This document shows positions 1-7,115 of a stretch of DNA of 64,000 nt, in pieces. Both the position numbers and the translations under genes were made by a program. The DNA comes from Streptomyces sp. NBC_01351 (GTDB lineage Bacteria > Actinomycetota > Actinomycetes > Streptomycetales > Streptomycetaceae), in the NCBI RefSeq assembly GCF_036237315.1, contig NZ_CP108356.1:1922001-1986000 (forward strand). Direction: 5' to 3'. The notes beneath the pieces are model-generated. The model saw only the letters and a list, made by a program, of their open reading frames with translations, had not been told where the DNA came from and did no database searches. The number at the start of each line of letters is the position of its first letter. Positions within the stretch are counted from its first letter, which is position 1.

Positions 1-135
1 GGAGAACTCGAAACTCGACGTCACAGGGTGATTGTCGGCCCGTCGGGGGCGGAGTGTCCAGAACTCCCCCGCCGCGCCGGGAATGATGGGCAGGATACGC
101 ATGCTGGACACCGCCGGAGACGAGGGGACCCGTCC

Positions 136-1884
136 GTGCAGTTCGAGGTGTGGGCACCACTGACAGGTCATGTCGCCTTGCGACTCGACGACGCGACGTA
201 CGACATGGCGCGCGATCCGGGCCGCGAGGGCTGGTGGACGGTGGAGGCACCGGCCGGGGACGGCAGCCGGTACGGGTTCCTGCTGGACGGCGACACCACC
301 CCCCGGCCCGACCCCCGCTCCCGCCGGCTGCCGGACGGCCCCGACGGGCTGTCCGCGGTGGTCGACCTGGAGGCGCTCATTCCGGTACGGACTCCGCCGC
401 CCCGCACCCGCCTCCAGGACGCCGTCCTGTACGAGCTCCACATCGGCACCTTCACCCCCGAGGGCACCTTCGACGCCGCCGCCGCCCGCCTCGGGCACCT
501 CACCTCCCTCGGCGTCACGCACGTGGAGCTGATGCCGGTCTGCTCCTTCCCCGGCCGGCACGGCTGGGGGTACGACGGGGTCGCCCCCTGGTCGGTGCAC
601 GAGCCGTACGGGGGCCCCGCCGGGCTGGCCCGGTTCACGGAGGCCGCGCACGCGGCCGGGCTGGGCGTGGTGCTGGACGTGGTCCACAACCACCTCGGCC
701 CCTCCGGCAACCACCTCCCCGCCTTCGGCCCGTACTTCACCGACACCCACCACACCCCGTGGGGCGCGGCGGTGAACCTGGACGCGCCCGGCTCCGACGA
801 GGTGCGCGCGTACCTCCTGGGCAGTGCGCTGGTCTGGCTGCGCGACTACGGGATCGACGGACTGCGGCTGGACGCCGTGCACGCGCTGGCCGACGACCGG
901 GCGCTGACCTTCCTGGAGGAACTGAGCGCCGCCGTGGACGAGTTGGCGGCGGACACCGGCCGGCCGCTGTTCCTGATCGCCGAGTCGGACCGGTGCGACC
1001 CGCGCACCGTCACCGTGCGCGCCGACGGGGGGCTGGGGCTGCACGCCCAGTGGAACGACGACTTCCACCACGCCCTGCACTGCGCGCTGACCGGCGAATC
1101 CCAGGCGTACTACGCCGACTTCGCCACCGCCCCGCTCGGCGCCCTCGCCAAGACCATGACCCGGGCCTTCTTCCACGACGGAACCTGGTCCTCCTTCCGG
1201 GCCCGCACCCACGGCCGCCCGGTGGACCGGCGCCGCACCCCGGCCCACCGCTTCCTCGGCTACACCCAGACCCACGACCAGATCGGCAACCGGGCGCTCG
1301 GCGACCGGCTCTCCGCCTCGCTCCCCCCCGGGCTGCTGGCGTGCGCGGCGACGGTGGCACTGACCGGGCCGTTCGTGCCGATGCTGTTCATGGGCGAGGA
1401 GTGGGGGGCCGGGACGCCCTGGCAGTACTTCACGGACCACCCCGACCCGGAGCTCGCCGAGGCCGTACGGGCCGGGCGGCGCCGGGAGTTCGCGGCGCAC
1501 GGCTGGAAGCCGGAAGAGATCCCGGACCCGCAGGACCCGGCCACCCGGGACCGCTCCTGCCTTGACTGGGCCGAACCCGAACGGGCAGCGCACGCACGCC
1601 TGTTGGACTGGTACCGCGCCCTCGTGGCGCTGCGCCGCAGCCACCCGGACCTGCGCGACCCGGACCTTGCGGCGGTCCGGGTCGCCCACGACGAGGAACG
1701 GCGCTGGCTCACCTTCCGGCGCGGCGACGTCCGGGTGTGCGTGAACCTCTCCCCGGAGCCGGTGACGATCGCGCTGGGCCGCAACGGGGTCCGGGTGCTG
1801 GCCGCCTGGGAGCCGGTCGAACACCCCGGCCCGGACGGGCGGGTCCACGTACCGGGTGAATCGGCGGTCGTGCTCGGCCCGTGA
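136..1884 (+). CDS. treZ: Malto-oligosyltrehalose trehalohydrolase
   Basis: Hydrolyses maltooligosyl-trehalose to trehalose in the TreY-TreZ pathway from glycogen or maltodextrin (cytoplasmic GH13 enzyme). The 582-residue product has an N-terminal beta-sandwich beginning QFEVWAP. The GH13 motifs follow in order: DVVHNH near residue 181, GLRLDAV with the nucleophile Asp near 246, the acid/base Glu in LIAESD near 283, and THDQIGN with the third Asp near 381. The frame is open from position 28, but the GTG at 136 lies 8 bases after a GAGGGG Shine-Dalgarno sequence and starts exactly at the family N-terminus. Length is normal. treY and treX are not in the window and may lie to the left. It is convergent with the peptidase gene that follows. 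Confidence 0.93.
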   Translation: MQFEVWAPLTGHVALRLDDATYDMARDPGREGWWTVEAPAGDGSRYGFLLDGDTTPRPDPRSRRLPDGPDGLSAVVDLEALIPVRTPPPRTRLQDAVLYELHIGTFTPEGTFDAAAARLGHLTSLGVTHVELMPVCSFPGRHGWGYDGVAPWSVHEPYGGPAGLARFTEAAHAAGLGVVLDVVHNHLGPSGNHLPAFGPYFTDTHHTPWGAAVNLDAPGSDEVRAYLLGSALVWLRDYGIDGLRLDAVHALADDRALTFLEELSAAVDELAADTGRPLFLIAESDRCDPRTVTVRADGGLGLHAQWNDDFHHALHCALTGESQAYYADFATAPLGALAKTMTRAFFHDGTWSSFRARTHGRPVDRRRTPAHRFLGYTQTHDQIGNRALGDRLSASLPPGLLACAATVALTGPFVPMLFMGEEWGAGTPWQYFTDHPDPELAEAVRAGRRREFAAHGWKPEEIPDPQDPATRDRSCLDWAEPERAAHARLLDWYRALVALRRSHPDLRDPDLAAVRVAHDEERRWLTFRRGDVRVCVNLSPEPVTIALGRNGVRVLAAWEPVEHPGPDGRVHVPGESAVVLGP

Positions 1885-1929
1885 GCGGGCACCGCCGCTG
1901 TTCGGCCTTCCGACCTTTCGGCTACTCGG

Positions 1930-3069
1930 CTATTCGACGACGGCGAGCTCGCGCGGGGCGTTGTTGAGGCGGCGCCCCCCGTCCTCGGTGACGGTCACGA
2001 TGTCCTCGATGCGGACGCCGAACCGGCCCGGCAGGTAGATGCCCGGCTCCACGGAGAAGCACATGCCGGGGACGAGCGGCCGCTCCTCGCCCTCGACCAT
2101 GTACGGGGGCTCGTGGGTGGTGACGCCGATGCCGTGGCCGGTGCGGTGGATGAAGCGGTCCCCGTAGCCGAACTCGGTGATCACCGCGCGGGCCGCCCGG
2201 TCCACCTCCTGGCAGGAGACCCCCGGGCGGACCGCCGCCACGCCGGCCTGCTGGGCCTCGCGGACGATGTCGTGGACGCGCTGCTCCTCGGCGGTCGGCT
2301 CGCCCACGTGCACGGTGCGGGAGATGTCGGAGCCGTAGCCGTACCGGAGACCGCCGAAGTCGAGGACGACCATGTCCCCGTGCGCGATGACCCGTTCACC
2401 GGCCTCGTGGTGCGGGTTGGCGCCGTTGGGGCCGGAGCCGACGACCGTGAAGTCGACCTGGGAGTGGCCGTGCGCGCGCAGCAGGGCGGCCAGGTCCTCG
2501 GCGACGTCGGTCTCCCGGCGGCCCGCGAACGGGACGTGGAGGATCTGCTCGTAGGCGGCGTCGGCGGCCTCTCCGGCCGCGGCGAGGCGCTCCAGTTCCC
2601 GTTCGTCCTTGACCGCGCGGAGCATGGGCAGGGAGTCGGTGAGGGGCACGTAGGAGGTGGCGGGCAACTCCCGCTGGAGGCCGAGGAGGTGCAGGGCCCA
2701 GGTGTTGTCGCTGACCCCGAAGCGGCCGGCGACGTCCAGCAGCGGGGCGGTCACGGCGTACGGGTTCTTCCCGTCGGTCCAGTCCCGCAGGGTCAGCGCG
2801 GAGGCGCCGGCGGCCTTGGCGGCGTCGGGAGCCTCCAGCGCGGGGACGACGAGCACCGGCTCCTGCCCGGCGGCCAGGACGAGCAGGGTCAGCCGCTCGG
2901 TCTCGGCGGTGGGCCGGTAGCCGGTGAGGTGGGCGAGGTCGGGCCCGGGGGCGATGAGCAGCCCGGCGAGTCCCGCGTCGGCGGCGGTCTGCGCCGCGGC
3001 GGCCATCCGGGCGGCGTAGTCGTCGGCCGTGAAGGGTGCCGGGCCTTGGGACGTGGCGTCACGTGTCAT
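1930..3069 (-). CDS. M24-family Xaa-Pro aminopeptidase
   Basis: Probable cytoplasmic metallopeptidase that removes an N-terminal residue before proline. The 379-residue product has a creatinase-like N-terminal domain (LIAPGPDLAHLTGYRP) and a pita-bread catalytic domain. The five metal ligands are visible: Asp in VVLDFGG, Asp in GSDISRT, His in GHGIGVTTHE, Glu in SVEPGIYL and Glu in VRIEDIV. The open frame extends far upstream, but the ATG at 3069 overlaps the stop of the preceding LysR gene as ATGA, which fixes the start and indicates translational coupling. The regulator gene is transcribed first. Substrate preference (proline versus other residues) cannot be read from the sequence. Confidence 0.9.
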   Translation of the reverse strand: MTRDATSQGPAPFTADDYAARMAAAAQTAADAGLAGLLIAPGPDLAHLTGYRPTAETERLTLLVLAAGQEPVLVVPALEAPDAAKAAGASALTLRDWTDGKNPYAVTAPLLDVAGRFGVSDNTWALHLLGLQRELPATSYVPLTDSLPMLRAVKDERELERLAAAGEAADAAYEQILHVPFAGRRETDVAEDLAALLRAHGHSQVDFTVVGSGPNGANPHHEAGERVIAHGDMVVLDFGGLRYGYGSDISRTVHVGEPTAEEQRVHDIVREAQQAGVAAVRPGVSCQEVDRAARAVITEFGYGDRFIHRTGHGIGVTTHEPPYMVEGEERPLVPGMCFSVEPGIYLPGRFGVRIEDIVTVTEDGGRRLNNAPRELAVVE

Positions 3070-3914
3070 GCGGGTGATCCTGCCGTGAGGCGCGCGGCGA
3101 GGGCAGCGGCCGCGCCGGTCGGGCTGCCGGGCGAGAGGAGCTCCGTACGGTGCACCAGGCGCGGCGCGGACAGGGGTACGGCGACCCCCGCGACGGCGGT
3201 TTCGGCGACGCGGCGGGGCAGCAGGACCAGGCCGTGACCGGCTGCGGCGAGGGCGCAGAGGCCGTGGAGGTCGGTGCCGTCGTAGCGCAGGGCCGAGCGG
3301 GCCGCGGCGAGCGGCGGGGAGCACAGGCCGGGGGCGTCGAGCCAGCGCGCGTCGGCGAGGTCGTCCAGCCGGAGGGAGGCCCGGTGTGCGAAGGGGTGCC
3401 GGGCGGGCAGCAGTACGACGATCTCCTCCTCCCCCACACCCGTCACGGTGAGCGGGGCCACGTCGGGCAGCCGCAGCGGGTCGCTCGGCGCGGCCGGCCC
3501 GTCGACGAGACCGAGGTCGCAGCCGCCGGTGGCGACGGCGGCGGGCACCTCCGCCGGGGGCAGGACCCGCAGGGTGACGCCGGTGGCGGGCAGGGCCGCG
3601 AGCAGCCGGGGCCCCATCGCGAGCGGGGACACGGCGAGCGTGACCCGCCCGGGCGGGGCGGCGGCCAGCCGCAGCACGTCGGCCCGGGCCGCGTCGAGCC
3701 GCAGCAGCAGCGGCCCGGCGTGCTCCAGCAGCCGGGTCCCCGCCGGGGTCGGCGCCACGGGCCGCCGCGTGAGCAGCTCGGCCCGCAGGTCCGCCTCCAG
3801 GGCGGCGATGTGCTGGGAGACGGCGGACTGCGTGTAGCCCAGCTCGCGCGCGGCGGCGGAGAAGGAGGAGAGCCGTGCCACGGCGACGAAGCTGCGGAGG
3901 AGGTGCGGATCCAT
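3066..3914 (-). CDS. LysR-family transcriptional regulator
   Basis: DNA-binding regulator of 282 residues. The N-terminal winged helix-turn-helix reads RSFVAVARLSSFSAAARELG followed by TQSAVSQHIAALEADL, the canonical LysR pattern. The rest is a periplasmic-binding-protein-like effector domain. The frame continues upstream without a stop, but MDPHLLRSF is the normal LysR N-terminus, so the ATG at 3914 is chosen. Its stop overlaps the start of the M24 peptidase gene, so it probably controls the peptidase, itself, or both. LysR genes are usually divergent from their targets; here the regulator leads the same transcript. The 700-bp upstream spacer is full of repeats. Confidence 0.9.
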   Translation of the reverse strand: MDPHLLRSFVAVARLSSFSAAARELGYTQSAVSQHIAALEADLRAELLTRRPVAPTPAGTRLLEHAGPLLLRLDAARADVLRLAAAPPGRVTLAVSPLAMGPRLLAALPATGVTLRVLPPAEVPAAVATGGCDLGLVDGPAAPSDPLRLPDVAPLTVTGVGEEEIVVLLPARHPFAHRASLRLDDLADARWLDAPGLCSPPLAAARSALRYDGTDLHGLCALAAAGHGLVLLPRRVAETAVAGVAVPLSAPRLVHRTELLSPGSPTGAAAALAARLTAGSPA

Positions 3915-3930
3915 CCACCCAGCATGCCGG

Positions 3931-4061
3931 GCGCCCTGCGGGCAGCTCACCACCCAACCCCGCCGGCGCCCTGCGGGCGGCCCGCCGACCCACACCCCGC
4001 ACCCCCGGCCCTGCGGGCAACCCCAGCCCGGGCCCGGCACGCCCGGCGGGCTGCCCGCAGG
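3931..4061. repeat. Cluster of GCCCTGCGGGC repeats
   Basis: The core GCCCTGCGGGC occurs three times (about 3933, 3968 and 4008), and an inverted form, GCCCGCAGG, lies near 4053. Spacing is roughly 35-45 bp. Each core is nearly self-complementary and could form a small hairpin. The cluster sits just upstream of the LysR start codon, in the leader of the LysR-peptidase operon. No gene is seen here on either strand. Confidence 0.5.
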
Positions 4062-4132
4062 ACGCGGCGGGCCTGGACCGGACCGGCACGACTGCCCCCC
4101 GGTACCGCAGGCCCGGACGGGGCCGGGTGTGC

Positions 4133-4222
4133 GGTGGGGCGTCCCCGCAGGGCGTCGAACCGGGCCCCCTCGGCCCACCGACCCCTCGAACCGTTCGACG
4201 CCCGAGGAGACGCCCCGGCGCG
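4133..4222. repeat. Long palindromic repeat, copy 1
   Basis: An imperfect inverted repeat with arms of about 24 bases: the left arm begins GGGGCGTCCCCGCAGGGCG and the right arm ends GACGCCCGAGGAGACGCCCC, around a G/C-rich centre. The reverse complement of this unit closely matches 54003-54093 inside the MNIO gene, so it is a dispersed element, not a local terminator. No ORF of its own is visible, which fits a REP- or MITE-like non-autonomous palindrome. Confidence 0.7.
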
Positions 4223-4261
4223 CGCCCGGCCACGGCCGGGCCGACCCCACACCGGAGGGGG

Positions 4262-4560
4262 CCGGCTCGCAGGGGCCCGCTCAGGGGGCCCGGCGCAGGG
4301 GACCACGCAGGGGGACCGCGCAGGGGAACCGCGCAGGGGCGGGCCGGGGGGAACCGTGCAGGGACCGGCGCAGGGGGACCACGCAGGGGGACCGCGCAGT
4401 CCCCCGCGCGGGGGAACCGCTCAGGGGGACCGGCGCAGGGGCGGGCCGGGGGGAACCGTGCAGGGACCGGCGCAGGGGCCCGCGCAAGAGCCACAGGCAG
4501 GGGCACGCCCAGGAGGCCCGCACAAGAGGTACGCCGAGTGCCTGCGCAGGGGGCATCAGG
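4262..4560. repeat. Degenerate tandem repeat of a CGCAGGGGGACC unit
   Basis: About 20 imperfect copies of a 12-15 bp unit of the form CGCAGGGG(G/A)CC run head to tail. A 45-bp block at 4332-4376 recurs exactly at 4434-4478, so there was a larger secondary duplication of about 102 bp. Both strands are open over long stretches here, but the translations are low-complexity and resemble nothing known. The run ends about 60 bp before the start of the amidotransferase gene. Confidence 0.75.
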
Positions 4561-4627
4561 GGTGCTTATCGAGCGTGCACGAACGATCGTTGGTGCTGAA
4601 GTCGACCCCCGCCGCAAGATGATCCGC

Positions 4628-5377
4628 ATGACCACCGCACAGACCGCGCGGATCGCCCTCGTCGGCGACCGCTCCCCGCACGTGAAGTCCCACACCCGGG
4701 TTCCGCTGCTCCTCGACGCCCTGGCCTCGCGCGAGGGCCTCGTGCTGGACGCCTACTGGATCCCCACCGGCGACGCCGCGGCCGAGGCCGCCGCCGGGAC
4801 GCTGGGGCGGTTCGACGCCGTGTGGGTGCTGCCCGGCAGCCCGTACGCCAGCGAGGCCGGGGCGCTGGCCGCGATCCGGGTGGCCCGCGAGCAGGGCATC
4901 CCGTTCCTCGGGACCTGCGGCGGCTTCCAGCACGCCCTGCTGGAGTACGCCCGGACGGTGTGCGGGCTGGCCGGTGCCGCGCACGCCGAGAACGACCCCG
5001 CGGCGGCGGACCCGGTGATCGCGCCGCTCGCCTGCTCGCTCGTGGGGCACGAGGGCCTCGTACGGGCCGAGCCCGGCTCGCTCGCCGAGTCCGCGCTCGG
5101 CGCGGAGCGGTCGACGGAGCGCTACCACTGCGGCTACGGGCCCGCGCCCCGGCACCTTCCGGCCCTCGCCGCGCACGGGCTGCTCCTGTCGGGCCACGAC
5201 GAGGACGGGCAGGTGCGCATCGCCGAGCTGCCCGGGCACCCCTTCTTCCTGGCCACCCTCTTCCAGCCGGAGCTGCACGGGGACGGGACGGTGCCGCACC
5301 CGATCGTCCGGGCCCTCGCCGTGGCGGCTGTGACCCACGCCACCGCCGCACGCCAGGCCGCCCCCGAAGCGGAATAA
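4628..5377 (+). CDS. CTP synthase C-terminal-region-like glutamine amidotransferase
   Basis: Stand-alone class I glutamine amidotransferase domain of 249 residues, matching the family named CTP synthase C-terminal region-related (seleno)protein. The nucleophile elbow is FLGTCGGFQHALLEY with a cysteine (some relatives carry selenocysteine there). The usual HPE of the triad appears as QPE in LFQPELHG. IALVGDRSPHVKSHTR at the N-terminus matches the start of the CTP synthase glutaminase domain. There is no synthetase domain, so it cannot make CTP itself and its acceptor is unknown. The ATG at 4619 (MIRM) is an alternative start. It stands alone, downstream of the repeat-rich spacer and upstream of tRNA-His. 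Confidence 0.82.
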   Translation: MTTAQTARIALVGDRSPHVKSHTRVPLLLDALASREGLVLDAYWIPTGDAAAEAAAGTLGRFDAVWVLPGSPYASEAGALAAIRVAREQGIPFLGTCGGFQHALLEYARTVCGLAGAAHAENDPAAADPVIAPLACSLVGHEGLVRAEPGSLAESALGAERSTERYHCGYGPAPRHLPALAAHGLLLSGHDEDGQVRIAELPGHPFFLATLFQPELHGDGTVPHPIVRALAVAAVTHATAARQAAPEAE

Positions 5378-5451
5378 CGCGTCGCGGGACCACCCCGCTG
5401 ATCGGCTATGCTGTGCATGCACATCGAACGGGTGGTCCGCCGCCCTTCGTG

Positions 5452-5524
5452 GTGGGTGTAGCTCAGTTGGTAGAGCACCTGGTTGTGGTCCAGGTGGCCG
5501 CGGGTTCAAGTCCCGTCACTCACC
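5452..5524 (+). tRNA. tRNA-His (GTG anticodon)
   Basis: A full cloverleaf can be folded by hand: acceptor GTGGGTG pairs with CACTCAC, the D-arm is in GCTCAGTTGGTAGAGC, the anticodon stem CCTGG/CCAGG encloses TTGTGGT with anticodon GTG, and the T-arm contains GGTTCAAGTCC. The base before position 1 is G (5451) and the discriminator is C (5524), giving the G-1:C73 pair characteristic of tRNA-His. The CCA end is not encoded. Confidence 0.97.
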
Positions 5525-5529
5525 CTGAT

Positions 5530-5571
5530 CCCGTGGGGTACGAGGTTTCCTCGTACCCCACGGGCTTTTTT
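5530..5571 (+). terminator. Rho-independent terminator of tRNA-His
   Basis: A perfect 16-bp stem (CCCGTGGGGTACGAGG and its complement) with a TTT loop is followed by CTTTTTTCG. It lies 5 bp after the tRNA. The hairpin could also stop transcription of the convergent hydrolase gene, although no T-tract is present on that strand. Confidence 0.93.
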
Positions 5572-5575
5572 CGTT

Positions 5576-6331
5576 CTAGGCGCGGAGGAAGGCCTCCACT
5601 TCGGTGGCGAAGGCCACCGGGGTCTCGTGCGGCGGGTAGTGGCCGGAACCCGGAATCGTGACGATCCGGCAGTTCGGGTACCAGGCGGCCCAGGTGGCCC
5701 GCATCACGTCGGCGGTGAGCGCGAGGTCGTACTCCCCGACCAGGACCAGCACCGGGACGGTGTTCCCCTTCACCGCGGAGGACAGGTCGAGCGGCTGCCA
5801 GCTCGCGAGGTAGCCGGCGAAGGCCTCGGGGCGGGAGACGCTCAGGGAGTGCTCGACCATGCCGTCCAGCCAGTGGCGGCTCGCGCGGTTGCCGGTGACC
5901 AGGTCGAGGATGATCCGGCGCTTGGCCGGGTCCTCGGCGGCGCCGTAGAAGAGGGCGTGGGTCGCGTCGTCCATCTCGTACGGGGCGGCCGGCACGGGTG
6001 TGAGCCCGATCAGCTTCTCCACCCGCTCGGGGGCGCGCACGAGGACCTGCTGGACCGCCTTGCCGCCCATGGAGTGGCCAAGGAGGGAGAAGGTGTCCCA
6101 GCCGAGCCGGTCGGCCAGTTCGAGGACGTCGTCGGCGATCTCGGGGAGGGTGTAGCGGCCGGGGACGTCCCGGCGGTCGCCGTAGCCGCGGTAGTCGAGG
6201 AAGGCGTACGAGAACTCGTCCGGGTCCAGGTGGTCCAGTACGGAACCCCAGTTGGCGGAGGTGCCGAACCAGTCGTGCAGCACGATGACGCGGGCGGGTC
6301 CGGTGCCGATCCTGCGGTGGGCGATGGCCAT
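5576..6331 (-). CDS. Alpha/beta hydrolase
   Basis: Cytoplasmic alpha/beta-hydrolase of 251 residues with no signal peptide. The oxyanion region is VIVLHDWFGT, the nucleophile elbow GHSMGG (Ser near residue 95), the acid is probably the Asp in LVGEYDLAL, and the catalytic His lies in IPGSGHYPPHE near the C-terminus. Fold and length match small esterases or C-C hydrolases. The substrate cannot be inferred from the neighbours. The ATG at 6331 is the first in frame and gives the normal N-terminus MAIAHRRIGTGPARVIVLH. Confidence 0.87.
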   Translation of the reverse strand: MAIAHRRIGTGPARVIVLHDWFGTSANWGSVLDHLDPDEFSYAFLDYRGYGDRRDVPGRYTLPEIADDVLELADRLGWDTFSLLGHSMGGKAVQQVLVRAPERVEKLIGLTPVPAAPYEMDDATHALFYGAAEDPAKRRIILDLVTGNRASRHWLDGMVEHSLSVSRPEAFAGYLASWQPLDLSSAVKGNTVPVLVLVGEYDLALTADVMRATWAAWYPNCRIVTIPGSGHYPPHETPVAFATEVEAFLRA

Positions 6332-6404
6332 GCGTTCTCCCTCGGTGACGGGGGCGGAGGAAACCGACGCCGTACCTTCTGCCCAGCGGGCCTACCATCA
6401 CACC

Positions 6405-7115
6405 GTGAATCCGATACCGGGGGCCGAGCCGCTGCACATGGGGGACTTCTCGCCGGGCGACGGGGCGCGCCACCCCCATCACCCCCGGAGCTACGAGATC
6501 ACCGACCCGGCGGAGATCGCCGAGGTGCGGGCCGTGCTTCCGCCCGAACGGCACACCGACGCCGCCGGAAGCGGCGGCATCGAATGCATGTGCCACGAGG
6601 GGTGGGATCCCGCTCCCGTCACCCCCGAACTGAAGCGCCTGGTCGACCCGCTGTCCCCCGACGGGATCCCGGCCCGCCACCGCGCGCGGTGGGTGGCGCG
6701 GGCTCCCGACGGGCTGCGGGAGTACGCCGAGGCGCTGGCCGGGGGCGAAGAGGAGCCCGATCCGCCGAGCGCGGTCCCGCTGGGCGTGGTGTTCGGCTGG
6801 CTGGGCGCCGTGCGCGCGGAGCCCCGCGACGCCGCGTGGCTGCTCGCCGAGCGGGGGCCCTGGCGGCTGCTGGCCGGGGCGTCGACGGAGGAACTGGCCT
6901 GGGCGGTGCGGGAGACGGACCGGGCGGGCCTGGAGGGCGCCGTACGGTTCTTCGCGAGCGAGGAGTTCACCACCCGCCACCCCAAGCGCCGCCGGGTCCC
7001 GGAAACCGCCCGCGAGCTGCTGCTCCGGCACGCGCGCGGCCACCGCCCCAAGGACCTCCCGGTCCTGGAGCGGCGGCTGCTGCGAGCGGCGGAGGACCGG
7101 GTCAGACGGTCTTGA
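6405..7115 (+). CDS. Conserved hypothetical protein
   Basis: Soluble, charged 236-residue protein of unknown function. The start is taken as the GTG at 6405 (VNPIPGAEPLHMGDF), 73 bp from the divergent hydrolase start; the frame is open from 6252. A short Cys-containing segment, GGIECMCHEGWDP (residues about 60-75), is the only notable motif and could bind a ligand. The C-terminal half is helical and Arg-rich. Its last 14 bases overlap the 3' end of the convergent phospholipase gene. No family was recognised. Confidence 0.72.
   Translation: MNPIPGAEPLHMGDFSPGDGARHPHHPRSYEITDPAEIAEVRAVLPPERHTDAAGSGGIECMCHEGWDPAPVTPELKRLVDPLSPDGIPARHRARWVARAPDGLREYAEALAGGEEEPDPPSAVPLGVVFGWLGAVRAEPRDAAWLLAERGPWRLLAGASTEELAWAVRETDRAGLEGAVRFFASEEFTTRHPKRRRVPETARELLLRHARGHRPKDLPVLERRLLRAAEDRVRRS

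Noticed and set aside
4262..4560. CRISPR array
   Set aside because: Units are degenerate, 12-15 bp long and lack unique spacers; no cas genes are present in the window.
3875..4627. Upstream extension of the amidotransferase frame through the repeat array
   Set aside because: The translation is low-complexity Pro/Arg/Gly from the repeats; family homology begins only at position 4628.
4919..4921. Selenocysteine codon in the amidotransferase
   Set aside because: The nucleophile codon is a normal cysteine codon, not TGA, and no SECIS element was seen.
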